Assembly: GCF_026262505.1 (NCBI RefSeq)
Contig: NC_067206.1
Location: 21,715,896 to 21,779,895, forward strand
Direction: 5' to 3'
Length of the DNA: 64,000 bases
Source: Trichomonas vaginalis G3
Taxonomy: Eukaryota; Parabasalia; Trichomonadida; Trichomonadidae
The notes under the pieces were generated by a model. That model ran no database searches. It saw nothing but the letters and a program-made list of their open reading frames with translations, and had not been told where the DNA came from. Below are positions 1 through 10,221 of the stretch, piece after piece. The number at the start of each line of letters is the position of its first letter. Positions within the stretch are counted from its first letter, which is position 1. A program made the translations under genes and the position numbers.

Positions 1-363
1 TTCGCCTATACTTATATCTGCATAGATACCTAGATCAAAAATTTTGGCTTCGTCACCGTTGTTAGTCAAATCAAAGATAATTCTCATATAATTCTCTCCA
101 AGTGATTGATCAAATCTTGGTTCAAGTTTCAAACCTTCTTCTTCGATGATTCCTTTGTTTTTTGCAAGTGCAGTATAGGTCATATTGCTGTTTGAATCAT
201 TTGGGTTTGTTGTGTTTGTTCTTAGTTGAACTCTCCATCCATAATTTTGGTAAGTTGTTCGACTATTGTTCCTATATCTGAAGTCGAAGGCTCTATCAGA
301 CTTACCAACTTCCCATGTTTGAAAGAGGGCAGCTTTTGCGCCAAGTAGAAGCAATGGTAGCAT
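1..363 (-). CDS. Host secreted or surface protein, N-terminal part (runs off left edge)
   Basis: A minus-strand reading frame starts with ATG at 361-363 and stays open to the left edge, giving about 121 codons. The first residues (MLPLLLLGAKAALF) look like a short signal peptide. The rest is polar and rich in Asn, Thr and Tyr, for example WEVGKSDRAFDFRYRN and YQNYGWRVQL, which suits an extracellular beta-rich domain. I do not recognise the family. It lies outside element A and is taken as a host gene. The start was chosen because it is the only ATG before the hydrophobic stretch. Function is unknown. Confidence 0.55.
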   Translation of the reverse strand, partial: MLPLLLLGAKAALFQTWEVGKSDRAFDFRYRNNSRTTYQNYGWRVQLRTNTTNPNDSNSNMTYTALAKNKGIIEEEGLKLEPRFDQSLGENYMRIIFDLTNNGDEAKIFDLGIYADISIGE

Positions 364-904
364 TATTCAAATATTTTATCGGCAAAGTTTTGATAGTTCA
401 AAAATTGAATTGGAATTGTTTATCACTTTTGATGATAATGATCGAGTGTCGTTGATGTCAAATGCTGCAAATATATTATTTTCATATCTTTTCGCCTAAA
501 TAACCTAATTGATTACACTATCAACTTTTCAGTGTCATTTCAATTTGATAGTTATCTAAGAAATAAAATTTTCTGTGTATTATATTCCTTTCACTATTAT
601 CATTGATTTTGGAAGGATGATAAAAAAATTAAAAAGCTGATAAAACTCTACAAATAATTGAATTTTTTAAATATAAAAATTGATCATGGATTATCATAAT
701 GAACTAACAAAATCTATCACTATTTCACATTACGATACATCTTTGAATACACAAAACAAAAATCTATTTATAATGAATTTTTCTTAGTAATGATATAAGC
801 ATTTATATTTTAAGTTTCATTTTTTGGGGAAAATGTAAAGTTATTTAAAAAATTTAACGTATTTTATATTTCCTCGAATTGGATAAATTGGTCAGGTTGA
901 TATA
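364..904. other. Host intergenic DNA beside the insertion site of element A
   Basis: This is very AT-rich sequence between the start of the host gene and the target duplication of element A. I see no convincing gene, RNA or repeat. It should hold the promoter of the leftward host gene, but I could not identify a clear trichomonad initiator near the ATG. Confidence 0.5.
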
Positions 905-910
905 CTATTC

Positions 911-958
911 AAAAAAAAGTATTGGGGCTTCCAGGCACTTCGTGCCCTCTAGCCCCGA
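911..958. repeat. Left inverted end of element A, hairpin-forming
   Basis: A run of A is followed by GTATTGGGGCTTCCAGG and a hairpin GGCAC-TTC-GTGCC, enclosed by an outer stem GGGGCT/AGCCCC. The same sequence, inverted, ends element A at 46860-46913, and a variant starts element C at 47766. Confidence 0.85.
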
Positions 959-997
959 AGATGTTTAGTATAAAACCGCTTTTTAACTTCACTTAAA

Positions 998-3034
998 ATG
1001 CCACGTAAGCTACGTAAGAATATACGTAAGAGGAAGAGAGCATTGAAACATCCAATAGTAAGACTGACACCACAACAACAGTTGCAACAACAAATGATGA
1101 ATGACCCCACTATGTTGCAACAAATGTCAAGCAATCCTATGCTTTTAAACCGAGTCATTGGTGCACAGAGTGGAGGTTTAAGAGCGGCACTTTTAGCGAA
1201 AATGGCAGGCTATGGTGGAGCTGCAGACGGAACAGCCTATAACCCTCAAAGTCAAATGAATTTGAGTTCACTCAAAAATCAAATAACAGATGTCAAAAAG
1301 TCAAACATAGACATACAGAAGCAAATAAGTGAAAACGAAAAGAAACTAGAATATGACAGACACACAAAGAAACTCAATGAGTTAAACGTAGAGAAAAAGA
1401 AGAAAGAAGAACAACTGAAAGAACTAAGTACAGAGCAATATGCGAAAAAAGTGTCAGAAAAAGCAGCAGAAGTAGCAAAAATGGAACAAGATGTTTTAAA
1501 TTTGAAAAACCATACTACTCAATATAAAGTACTGAAAGATGAAGAGATAAAACAAAAAGCCCTGAAGACATATATGGATAGCGATGAGTATAAAAAGGAA
1601 GTTGAAGCAAATGTAAAGGCAGAAAAACTTTTACAGTTGCAAAACCAAACCGTACAGTATGAAAACTTAGCACAAGAAAGTAAAAATAGCGACGCAGCCA
1701 TGCAAAAGGCAATGAAAAGCGCAGAATATATAAAAGCTAACAATGACTGGGTAGATGCCCAAGCCAACGCTAAAGCAGCCCAGCTTATAGGGTCAATAAG
1801 GACAAAAATACAAGCGGATGAAGACAGTTCAAATGAAGCTTTAACAAATGCTGACTTTAAGAACGCCTTCGAAGCTCTTCATAGTAAGGTGAAACAAGTG
1901 AACGATTTCTCATCTGGAAAGAAACTGAAGTCTGAAGGTTTCGACAAGGAGTTAAAAGAAGTAGCACAAAATATGACGAAAATAACAGATGCAGCAACGA
2001 GACAGGCAGTTCAAAGTGCCTATGACGCCGTTAGAGCAACTGTTGTGGAAAGTCAAGAAAAAGAGTTACAACAGACCAAAACAGACCTAGTAAATGCTTT
2101 CTTAAAAACGAAAAGTCAGGTAGGACATTACGCTGCAGATGGAACATATGTGCCAGCTGGTGGAACTTATATACCAGCTGGTGGAACTTATATACTAGCT
2201 AGTGGAACTTATATACCACCAAACCCTCCAAGAGAAGCACCTGCACCAGGACTACCTAAAACATTTACATCGTCACATGGACACAGACACAGGCATGCAC
2301 CAAAACCAGCACAACAACCACCTCCACAACCAGCACAACAACCAACAGTTCAAAACCCTGCACAACAACCAACAGTTCAAAACCCTGCACAACAACCAAC
2401 ACAACAACCACCTCCACAACCAGCACAACAACCAACAGTTCAAAACCCAGCACAACAACCACAACAACAAACAGAGCAAGGACATAAAAGAAGTAGAGAA
2501 CAAGGAAACCAAGATTTCTTAAAAATGCTTAAAGAAGACTATGGTTACCCAGATACTCTTGACTTTAGTGACAGATATAAAGAAGCTATTAGAAAGTTCA
2601 AGGAAGGAAATACTGACCCGAACCTATTTAGCTTTATGGCTCAACACCAAATCGGATATAATTTCAAACCTGGAAAATACAAGCTCGCAAAGGGATATGA
2701 TTTAATAGCATATCATCCAAATGACATGAACGAATTTACTCCGAGATATTTGGTGTCAGAGCTAAATGACAATTTAACTATCTTCATGAAACGCGTAAAA
2801 AATAGAGACGGAACGAAAGAACAAAGGCTTATGAATGCGAATGACTTAAATAGGGAACTTGTTGAAAACGGTCTCGGAATATATGAAATGCCAGCAGATG
2901 AGGTACAAGAAACTCCACAGGAAGAAACTAGTTCAGATACAACCAGACATGGAAGAAATAGTTCAGAACAACAGCTAGAAGAGCCTGAAGGAAACGAACA
3001 AGTCCTCCTTTGGAAACTAACTTCACAGAACTAG
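998..3034 (+). CDS. Long coiled-coil, Gln/Pro-repeat protein, probably virion-associated
   Basis: This is an open frame of 678 codons and the first gene of element A, 40 bp inside the left end. Residues 1-25 are very basic (PRKLRKNIRKRKRA). Residues about 85-260 are Lys/Glu/Gln-rich and strongly coiled-coil. Around residues 380-410 a short unit of the type GGTYIPA is repeated four times, and residues about 425-500 are Pro/Gln repeats (QQPTVQNPA). A compact C-terminal part follows (KEDYGYPDTLDF, FKPGKYKLAKGYDLIAY). It lies directly upstream of the capsid genes in the same orientation, so a structural or scaffold role is inferred. I recognise no named family. The internal repeats probably vary in copy number. 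Confidence 0.6.
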   Translation: MPRKLRKNIRKRKRALKHPIVRLTPQQQLQQQMMNDPTMLQQMSSNPMLLNRVIGAQSGGLRAALLAKMAGYGGAADGTAYNPQSQMNLSSLKNQITDVKKSNIDIQKQISENEKKLEYDRHTKKLNELNVEKKKKEEQLKELSTEQYAKKVSEKAAEVAKMEQDVLNLKNHTTQYKVLKDEEIKQKALKTYMDSDEYKKEVEANVKAEKLLQLQNQTVQYENLAQESKNSDAAMQKAMKSAEYIKANNDWVDAQANAKAAQLIGSIRTKIQADEDSSNEALTNADFKNAFEALHSKVKQVNDFSSGKKLKSEGFDKELKEVAQNMTKITDAATRQAVQSAYDAVRATVVESQEKELQQTKTDLVNAFLKTKSQVGHYAADGTYVPAGGTYIPAGGTYILASGTYIPPNPPREAPAPGLPKTFTSSHGHRHRHAPKPAQQPPPQPAQQPTVQNPAQQPTVQNPAQQPTQQPPPQPAQQPTVQNPAQQPQQQTEQGHKRSREQGNQDFLKMLKEDYGYPDTLDFSDRYKEAIRKFKEGNTDPNLFSFMAQHQIGYNFKPGKYKLAKGYDLIAYHPNDMNEFTPRYLVSELNDNLTIFMKRVKNRDGTKEQRLMNANDLNRELVENGLGIYEMPADEVQETPQEETSSDTTRHGRNSSEQQLEEPEGNEQVLLWKLTSQN

Positions 3035-4401
3035 ATGAAGATTTGGAACAGCCGAAAAATCTTGACCCTCAACAAGAGTATGCGGAGAATATGGAATATT
3101 TCCAAGAGTCTAAAAAAAATTCGGCTGACATAGTAGAAGAATATCGAAAAATGTTTGCCGACATACAAAAGACTCCAACACCAGATGAAAATATTCAGCA
3201 TAGAATGGAAGTACTGAAAGAAAATGTACACAAATACAACAACCCTTTTTACTTACGAGCATTTAACGTTCAATCTTCGGATGAACTCGGTGAAAATAAA
3301 AGGTTAAATTTCAAGAAAAACATATAGAAATGAAACATTGTTTAAAGTTCATTCAGAACCTAACCAAATGGAAACAAACCTACTTTTGTTTCTGCAGACG
3401 ATGGAACTACAATGAGATGGGGTCATAAAGCTAACCCGGATAGGTGGTTCATAAACTTACAACCACAATTCCAAGAAGTTGTAGACGCAATGGAAGTCAA
3501 TGGTGAACCAGATATAGCTGGTATTTTAAGCGCGGCTTTAATGCCATTGAAAGATATGAAACATGCAGATATTTTGGACCAGTATGAAATGAACATGGCT
3601 GATGGAAATATAACACCTGACGTTCTAGAACATTTATCTCAAAGAACTACACAGAACCATAGAGATGGTATATTTGGTGAAGAGTTTAGAAAGAAAGTTA
3701 GGGAGGGAGAAGGAAGAGAACCTATTGTACATGAGCTTGCAAATGAAAGTTTGCAAAATGTCATAAAAACTTACTTTGCAGACAATGAACTGAGAAGGGA
3801 TGAATATTTAAGAAAACTCAAATGGACAGTACCAAATGAAATGTTAGTATTGAAAAACATGTTCCTTGACAAAATAAAACCAACTACAGAAATAAACGAC
3901 GCAAGACTGAAAGATTGGGTAAAAGCTTTCCCATTCACAAAAGATATAGTTGGTAACATGGAAAGAAAACCAGAATGGCTACAAAAACATATATTTGGAA
4001 ACGAGCATATTCCATATGGACAGGCACTGTTTGAAGAGCTTGAACCGGAAACTCAGGAAAGAGTCATGCAAACAATACGCAAAGACTCAAATACAAACTA
4101 TGACAAACTCTTTCTAGGATATAGGTTACCTGAGATGGGCGACCAGAGCCCAAAGGCAAAAAGGACATGGGAAATTTACAACATACTAGGTGAACATGAG
4201 GCAAAGATGCAACAACTTGAAGCAGAGGGCAAGTTACCAAAAGCGACACCAAAGAAGAAGAGAAGAGTAGAACAAAGTGAAAGTAGTGAAGAAGTAACTT
4301 CATCTAGTGAAAGTAGTGGCAATGAAGGAAAAAGAAGAGTTAAAAACTCAGTCAGGAAGAAAGTAAAGCTTGGTCCACGTGGGTTCTATTATGACATATA
4401 A
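3010..4401 (+). pseudogene. Continuation region of the upstream structural gene block (fossil)
   Basis: Open coding stretches lie between the coiled-coil gene and the capsid gene. Visible parts include an acidic Gln/Glu-rich helix region (ENMEYFQESKKNSADIVEEY), a globular helical region (WFINLQPQFQEVVDAMEV) and a basic Ser-rich tail (KKKRRVEQSESSEEV and VRKKVKLGPRGF) that resembles a nuclear-localisation or DNA-binding end. It may belong to the same ancestral gene as 998-3034 or be a separate virion protein. The block is broken. Its position just before the capsid gene suggests a role in the particle. The family is unrecognised. Confidence 0.5.
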
Positions 4402-4433
4402 ATCCAACTATTCTATATTTTTACCCATATGAA

Positions 4434-6037
4434 ATGTACGCCGCTCAGAATATAACGCCAACAGTTTTGGATGCTATGAATGGAAATGTTTCCGAATGGT
4501 ATAACGAATGCGACAATGCCATTAGAAGGTCAGAAATAGTTCCTGGAACTTACGAATATACAACTGCTGTTTCTTATGGAAACGTAGGTGAGTTTGGAGA
4601 AGGTTCTTCAACAACAGTAGATATTGCTTGCGACAGGTTTCATATAATTTCTATTGACAACTCATTCTTATACGTGGAACAAGACATTGAAATAAAACCT
4701 TCTGCCAAGTTGTCTGACAAGAAAGGTTGCAATGGAATTTTCTATGTCGGATACCAATATGCTCCAGAAGTTTTCATGGGATATAAGATATATTCTAACT
4801 CTGACTTAGTTCAAACAGTAACATGGGCAAACTATGAATGGTTCGCTTTGAGAAACTCAGTACAACCACAAGCTAGAGAACAAACAGACCAGTATGCAAC
4901 TATTGAGAAAATAAGAAGACTTGACCCTAACGTTCCAGGAGTTTATGTTAACCTTTCTGGTTCAGATGGAACTGCTACCACTAAAGTAAAATTGAAACTT
5001 AGAGTTCCTTTGTCATCTTTCCTCATCTTCAGGTTTTTAAGATACTTGCCAAACTGGGCAGGAAAAATTTCTATCGAACTTACTCCAAGCAAAAATAACT
5101 TAGTCATTGCACCAACACAAGACCCATTCACTCTTACTGTAGCTGGAACTGGTGGAGCCAAGTTCTGTGACTTTTGCAAAGACAAAGTTGACTTAGACTT
5201 TGGTTTCTCAAACCTCAACACTGAAGTAAACTATATTTCAATGCTGCTGGAACTGCTTGGGACCCAGTTAAGTTCACATGCGAAAAGTTTGAATGCAAGA
5301 GAATAGAAAGCAGACTTGCAGTCTATATGTTGGACCCAGATATTTCAAATGCTTTAGCTGCCAAATATATTGCAGTTCCACTTATGTTCCCTATACACCA
5401 AATATCTGTCAAAGACTTTGCAGGTGAAGTTGGAAACCAAAGTGCTGACCCAGGTGCAAGAACAGATATTGCCTTAACAACTGCAATGAAACATGCAGAT
5501 ACTATGTTTGTTCTTTTCAGACGAACTATAAATGACTATTCTTGTTTCTACAACCCTGGTATTAAATATCATATAAACATAGATGGCAAATATTATCCAA
5601 GAGAAGAATATTCTACAGTTGAGGATATGAGGTCATACAACTTGACATTAGATGCTATGAACTTTAACAACAACTTCACAACAACCATTAACCCTGAAAT
5701 GCAAAGTTCTATTATGCCATATGTGAAAGTATGGACTCATACAGGAGGTCAAAACACTCAATATACAAATGGAGACCGTTCAAACTTTTGGCTTGGCATT
5801 CCATTTGCTGACTCAGAAGACTTTATGGGTGGTATTTCAACTGTTGGTACAGTTCAAATACAATATACTGGTGACAGAGACGGTCCAGATGAATTGAAAG
5901 CAAAGAAGTTTACAAAACCAATAGCACTTTTCACGGAAGATGCTCTTTTGAAGATTCGTTCGATGAAACCTGCTGGGGCTCCTCAGATTGGCATAACGAC
6001 AGCTTCCATCGAGCAGATTTTGGCAGCAGGTCAGTAA
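4434..6037 (+). pseudogene. Major capsid protein, double jelly-roll type (fossil)
   Basis: This coding region of about 530 codons has the size and composition of Maverick major capsid proteins: beta-rich, with many Tyr, Phe, Asn and Pro residues, and stretches such as FHIISIDNSFLYVEQDIEIKP, FRFLRYLPNWAGKISIELTP and MKHADTMFVLFRRTINDYSCFYNPG. In known Mavericks this protein forms the trimeric capsomers of an icosahedral shell. It starts 32 bp after the preceding block and its end overlaps an antiparallel gene. The region is broken. The assignment rests on position, length and the look of the sequence rather than on a diagnostic motif. The counterpart in element B is at 23853-25393. Confidence 0.7.
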
Positions 6038-6350
6038 GTTGTTCTTGAACTGACTTCTCTCCGTCAAATATTGACAGTACGCCAGTTTTGACATAGTATT
6101 GTATTAAAAACTTACCTTTAGAAATATCGGTCAGTTTTGTTGTTATATTTTTGTCTGCTTCATGAACTTTCACCATCTCGGTTATACCAACTTTCTTTGC
6201 TTTATGAAAATATTTTGGTTCAGCAAAGACTGCTATTCTATAACATTTTCCATTGTTTGTGTAAAGAACTATTCTGTCAATGAACTTGTATTGTTTGTGT
6301 GTGTAAACTTTGTTTTGCTTCAATTCGAAGAGATACTCAAATACGTCCAT
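5931..6350 (-). CDS. Small unknown protein antiparallel to the capsid gene end
   Basis: An open frame of 139 codons begins MDVFEYLFELKQNKVYTHKQ. It contains a compact beta-rich part (RIVLYTNNGKCYRIAVFAEP) and a polar C-terminus. Its last 100 or so bases overlap the 3' end of the capsid region on the other strand, while the upstream half is free of other coding, which supports a real gene. It is divergent to the gene starting at 6369, leaving an 18-bp shared start region. The function is not recognised. Confidence 0.5.
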   Translation of the reverse strand: MDVFEYLFELKQNKVYTHKQYKFIDRIVLYTNNGKCYRIAVFAEPKYFHKAKKVGITEMVKVHEADKNITTKLTDISKGKFLIQYYVKTGVLSIFDGEKSVQEQLTDLLPKSARWKLSLCQSEEPQQVSSNESSKEHLP

Positions 6351-6368
6351 CTTTTTATTCTAAGTAAA

Positions 6369-6950
6369 ATGTCATTTCCGAAAAATAGAAGCGTAAGTGT
6401 TTCAAAAGGTTTAATGGCGGTGGCAGACGTGAAGTTAAATTCACCAACTCAAACAAACAGTCAAAGTGTTGTTGTCAATGTCAAAGAAAGAGATGTTGAA
6501 GTGGGGAAACCATACGAAGACGAAGATGGTATAACAATAGTTCCTGTAAAAGAACAACCAACATATCCTGAAGTTAGCAGAGACTTAAGTTCTGTTGCAG
6601 ATATTCGAAACGACTACCAACAACTTAAAGACAAACTTAAAACTCAGGAGAAGATTTGTCAAGCTTTAGGTTTAATGTTAAACTTGGTTGAGCACAACCC
6701 TGTAAAAGTGAACTCATATGTCATTGCACCTCATGAAGTTTTGAAAGAACTATTGAAACTTTTGACAGAGGCAGACGATATAAACATCAAAGAAATAGAA
6801 CCCGACATTGCTTGCTGTGGTGTTTCATATAATGTCATTGACAAGATATACGTTATGAAAGGAGGTGAAACGTTGAACTTAAAATATAGTTTCCCAGACG
6901 TCATAAAAATATTTGACGACCACAACATTTCATTAAAGTTTGTTTGCTAA
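6369..6950 (+). CDS. Conserved Maverick protein with Asp/Glu-Cys-Cys-Gly motif
   Basis: I start this 193-codon gene at MSFPKNRSVSVSKG (6369), because the longer upstream reading overlaps a divergent gene and is hydrophobic junk. The N-terminal half is disordered and the C-terminal half (from about residue 95) is globular. The motif IEPDIACCG near residue 150 matches LDPEIECCG in the gene at 38358-38968 of element B, and flanking residues align too, so this is a family shared by two different Mavericks. It is followed after 6 bp by the next gene. The role is unknown. Its place between capsid and penton-like genes suggests the particle. Confidence 0.6.
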   Translation: MSFPKNRSVSVSKGLMAVADVKLNSPTQTNSQSVVVNVKERDVEVGKPYEDEDGITIVPVKEQPTYPEVSRDLSSVADIRNDYQQLKDKLKTQEKICQALGLMLNLVEHNPVKVNSYVIAPHEVLKELLKLLTEADDINIKEIEPDIACCGVSYNVIDKIYVMKGGETLNLKYSFPDVIKIFDDHNISLKFVC

Positions 6951-6956
6951 GTAAAA

Positions 6957-7187
6957 ATGTCAAAACTTCTTGAAAGATGTTTGAAGAAAAACAATATAGA
7001 CTTTATTTCATGTAAAGGACTTTACACACTTTTGAACGATATGAAAGACCCTGTTTTGTTTGTTCGTGTAGACAAAGGAAAGTTCTATGTCTTTACAAAA
7101 TATTTGAACTTCTTAGACAGAGAACTTCAAGAAACGCCATGTGAAAGTTTAGATGAAGTTCTTCTCCACTTTCAGAAAAACTTTTAA
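6957..7187 (+). CDS. Small conserved Maverick protein (76 aa)
   Basis: The protein begins MSKLLERCLKKNNIDFIS and has the pattern of a small alpha/beta fold: LYTLLNDMKDPVLFVRVDKGKFYVFTK, then an acidic helix ending in LDEVLLHFQKNF. It lies tightly between its neighbours (6 bp after the previous gene, 10 bp before the next). The stretch at 38094-38361 of element B looks like a counterpart with the same order of parts and the same neighbour types. The function is unknown. Confidence 0.55.
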   Translation: MSKLLERCLKKNNIDFISCKGLYTLLNDMKDPVLFVRVDKGKFYVFTKYLNFLDRELQETPCESLDEVLLHFQKNF

Positions 7188-7197
7188 ATATATGTAA

Positions 7198-8004
7198 ATG
7201 GCAGAAGACATAGTGGTTTATACTATTACGACTAAAAACCCTGAGTCATATAATTCTATAACAACAAACTTACAAAGTCCTCAAGGACGATATTGTAAAC
7301 TGACCTTAAACACGATGACGACTAAAGCCTGTTTTGCTCTTTTGACACCAGAAGACTTTGTTGTTGTGAATGGTAAAAAATACTCCTTTGAAGATACTTA
7401 CTCAGATATACCACCAACAGGTTTTGTTGACTTATTTAATACTTTAAGGACGGATGTAACATGTGCTGCAACTAGAGCAGGTTTCATTATGTTTGGATGT
7501 CCGACTGAGTTTAGTATAAACGATATGAGCTATAATACAAAACTTATATCTGGTTTTTACTACCAACAGTTTCCTATAACAGGAAAAGGTGTCATACAAG
7601 GTTTGTCTGTTCCATTGACTTTAAGTACACCTATTTTATATATTGTTTCAAACTTAGGTTCAAAGTGCTATTCGAATGTCGACAGAAACTACTATGACCA
7701 AAAGATACTCATGCGTATAAACAACACTTTCTCTGCTGGTTTGCCTATTGTTCATTCGAATGCAGAGTTTTCAGCTTTAGTAAACTCAAACACTTTAGCA
7801 AACATAAACTTAACCTTAGTTGACGCAAACTTTGTTCCTGTAAAACTTTTATGTCCTATGTATTTGTCAATGACGGCAGAAAGTTTCGAATTGGAAGATG
7901 CAACTGGTGAAAGTATTGTACTACAAGAACAACTTCAACAACAAATAGCTCAAGAACAACAAATGCAACAAATGGAACAAATGCAACAACAAAGTCAAGA
8001 ATAA
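7198..8004 (+). CDS. Penton-like minor capsid protein
   Basis: A 268-codon open frame. Most of it is beta-rich and Tyr/Asn/Thr-rich, ending in a globular strand pattern (LVDANFVPVKLLCPMYLS) followed by a Gln-rich tail of about 30 residues. Mavericks and virophages encode a single jelly-roll minor capsid (penton) protein of about this length, and the position between the major capsid and helicase genes fits. The region at 37356-38061 of element B is a recognisable relative, with parallel stretches (SVxLQ, NTxxxxxFxxxT, LVDxxxxPVxL). I infer a pentameric vertex protein. No decisive motif exists, so another structural role is possible. Confidence 0.55.
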   Translation: MAEDIVVYTITTKNPESYNSITTNLQSPQGRYCKLTLNTMTTKACFALLTPEDFVVVNGKKYSFEDTYSDIPPTGFVDLFNTLRTDVTCAATRAGFIMFGCPTEFSINDMSYNTKLISGFYYQQFPITGKGVIQGLSVPLTLSTPILYIVSNLGSKCYSNVDRNYYDQKILMRINNTFSAGLPIVHSNAEFSALVNSNTLANINLTLVDANFVPVKLLCPMYLSMTAESFELEDATGESIVLQEQLQQQIAQEQQMQQMEQMQQQSQE

Positions 8005-8031
8005 AAAAATATTTTTTTTATTTTTATAAAA
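8005..8031 (+). promoter_or_regulatory. AT tract immediately before the helicase gene
   Basis: Sequence of the form AAAAAATATTTTTTTTATTTTTATAAAA runs straight into the ATG. Nearly the same tract precedes the polymerase genes (55861-55887 and the minus-strand copy at 20133-20158) and the genes starting at 61413, 62980 and 63681. A shared promoter or leader element is inferred from this repetition. Confidence 0.45.
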
Positions 8032-9266
8032 ATGTACAGAATAGACGTTTCAGATTTTTATGACTTCCAAGCCTTCAGAAATATGTGTCCATTTAGAGAC
8101 TATAACAAAGCAGTCGAGAATTTGAAACGTTTAGTCATTTATGTCGACTCTGCCCCAGAATGTTATGTTATGAAAGAATGGGATGTAGTCTTTAACAAAC
8201 CTAAAGCGACAATAGTTTCAGAACAAGAATGTAAACAGAAACTTAAGAAAATAAAAGTCGTACAAGTTGGCATGAAGATGTTAGATGCTTGGGATATCTT
8301 ATTGTCAAAACTTGAAGATTTTTCAGTTCGTGGTATAAAGTTCTATACACCATCTCCAAACTTCTATTCTATCTTCACTGGATATAAATACGAACAAGTA
8401 GAATGGAAAGAAAATGTTATAGAAGCTTGGTTAGACCATGTCAAAGAAATTATATGCAATGGAAACGAAAGAGTCTATGAGTATATCTTATGTTGGTTTG
8501 CAAACATCTTACAACATCCAAGTGCTAAAAATGAAACTGCTCTCATCATAATTGGAAAACAAGGAACAGGTAAGAACACTTTCTTTACAGATATTTTGTG
8601 CAAACTGTTAGAAGGTTATTCGAACCCGAATATGACAAACTTAGAAAACATCTGCGGTAAATTTAACTCTTCAATAGAGAATATGAAACTTATAGTATGT
8701 AACGAACTTCAAAGTATAGATACAACAAAGGTTTTAAACTCAGATGCTTTGAAGAGTCTTATAACAGACAAAGTTGGAGTTGTTGAAAGAAAATATAAAG
8801 ACCAAAGAGTTTGTGAAAATGTTGCAAACTTCGTCATGGTTTCAAACAATGCCGTTCCGATGAAGTTAGAAAGTTCTGACAGAAGATATGTAGTTGTCAG
8901 AACGTCAGATTCTCATATGCAAGATACAGAATATTTTGACGACTTAGCAGAAACTTTGACACTAACTTTTACAACCACTTGTTCTCATATTTCATGACAT
9001 TAGATATTTCAAAGTTCAATCCAAGACAAATTCCACATACCGAAGAGAGACAAACATTGTTAGAAGCAAACAAGAGTGTATATGAACTGTTCATAGATGA
9101 AACTGACTTTGAGTGTTTAGATGAAAGGTCATTGTACGATTCGTATAAACAGTATTGTCAAGAATATGGTTATATGACAGCGTCTAAACGAACATTCTTG
9201 GCAAATGTCAAAAGTCTTTTAGATGTTCAGAATGGTGTATATACAAAGAAAAATTTTTCTGAGTAA
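8032..9266 (+). pseudogene. SF3 helicase, D5-like (fossil)
   Basis: This region of about 410 codons encodes a superfamily 3 helicase. The Walker A sequence GKQGTGKNTFF, the Walker B-like stretch MKLIVCNELQS and the C motif FVMVSNNAVPMK, followed by DRRYVVVRTSD (arginine finger region), are in the usual order. SF3 helicases unwind DNA as hexameric rings at viral origins. An N-terminal domain of about 150 residues is shared with the helicase of cassette D at 29693-31006, and the C-terminal part (FECLDERSLYDSYKQYC) resembles a winged-helix tail. There is no primase domain, in keeping with protein-primed replication by the family B polymerase. The region is broken. Confidence 0.8.
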
Positions 9267-9302
9267 ATTTTAAAAAAAATATTTTTTTATCCGATAGAAA
9301 AG

Positions 9303-9722
9303 ATGACAAAATTCATCTCAGTCAACAAGTACATGTCAGGACTTAAAGAAGAACTAGACCCATTCACATATTTGAATGTTTACTTCTACCATTTTGAAAA
9401 GTCTACATTTGACAAAGTTTGGAACATCGAACCAGTTAAGTTTGCTATTGTGACTAAAAATGGTGCGAAATTTGAAGACTTAGACATAGAAGGTTTGTTA
9501 ACAGTCAAAGAAAGTTTTGACAGAAGGTTTTCAAACCTTAAAGAAGGCAAAGCATACAAACTTGTTATACCTTATGAACCAAAGAAAGCAGACGACTATG
9601 AATATTATGAGTCTAAGATAGTTGAAGTTCAAGGTAAATTGGGTAAAAAGATTTTAGAGTCTAAGCCGGTGTTTGCTCCTAAAGAGGAAGAGAACATTGA
9701 CATTGACCCAGAAATGTTCTAA
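9303..9722 (+). CDS. Unknown acidic protein next to the helicase (139 aa)
   Basis: The protein starts MTKFISVNKYMSGLKEELDPF and ends in the acidic tail EEENIDIDPEMF. Its alternating strand/helix pattern and acidic C-terminus recall small single-stranded DNA-binding proteins of DNA viruses, but I see no motif that proves it. It lies 36 bp after the helicase in the same orientation and converges on the minus-strand gene at 9739. A role in replication is a guess from context. Confidence 0.5.
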   Translation: MTKFISVNKYMSGLKEELDPFTYLNVYFYHFEKSTFDKVWNIEPVKFAIVTKNGAKFEDLDIEGLLTVKESFDRRFSNLKEGKAYKLVIPYEPKKADDYEYYESKIVEVQGKLGKKILESKPVFAPKEEENIDIDPEMF

Positions 9723-9738
9723 AAATAAAATTTTATTT

Positions 9739-10185
9739 TTACATGTCATATCTCCCCTTCTCTGGCTCTGGTTCTTTCTTCTCTTCTTCTACTTTCTTTT
9801 CTTTCTTTTCTCTCTTCTTCTTTTCTGGTGGAGTTATGTCAAACTTCTCAGAACCATATTTTTGTAAAAGGTCTTTGTCCTTTAATAGCTCTTCTATTCT
9901 GTTTTCTATTTCATCTTCAAGAACAGCGCATGTGTCTTCTTTGCATTCTAAGAAGTTTTGTTGGACTTCATCTCTCCAAGAGGCGTCATCTCTGTCAACA
10001 AGTCTGTCATTGACAAATTTTAAGACTTCTCTGCTTAAGGTTTTATGGTTCTTGTCATATTCCCAGAAACAGAACTTTAGAACAAATTCCCCTTTCTTGT
10101 TTACACTATGTAAGATTTTATGGTCTACAGATGTTTTGCTGTCGAAAAGCTTGTCTCGAATATAGATAGCGAAATCGCTAGACAT
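9739..10185 (-). CDS. Unknown charged protein (148 aa)
   Basis: The start MSSDFAIYIRDKLFDSKTSVDHKILHSVNKKGEFVLKF is globular and is followed by a helical acidic part and a Lys/Glu/Pro tail (KKKREKKEKKVEEEKK) typical of a disordered nucleic-acid or protein-binding end. The gene is divergent to the packaging ATPase, whose ATG lies 36 bp away. I prefer this strand to the plus-strand frame across the same bases because the protein has normal composition. Function is unknown. Confidence 0.5.
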   Translation of the reverse strand: MSSDFAIYIRDKLFDSKTSVDHKILHSVNKKGEFVLKFCFWEYDKNHKTLSREVLKFVNDRLVDRDDASWRDEVQQNFLECKEDTCAVLEDEIENRIEELLKDKDLLQKYGSEKFDITPPEKKKREKKEKKVEEEKKEPEPEKGRYDM

Positions 10186-10221
10186 TTTCTAAAAGATAAA
10201 AATTTTAATTTTTCTAAAAAT

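Noticed and set aside
2202-2522. Gln/Asn/His-rich open frame and its antisense partners
   Set aside because: Shadow of the Pro/Gln repeats of the gene at 998-3034 in another frame.
9743-10165. Plus-strand Ser/Phe-rich frame
   Set aside because: Antisense of the Lys/Glu-rich minus-strand gene at 9739-10185.
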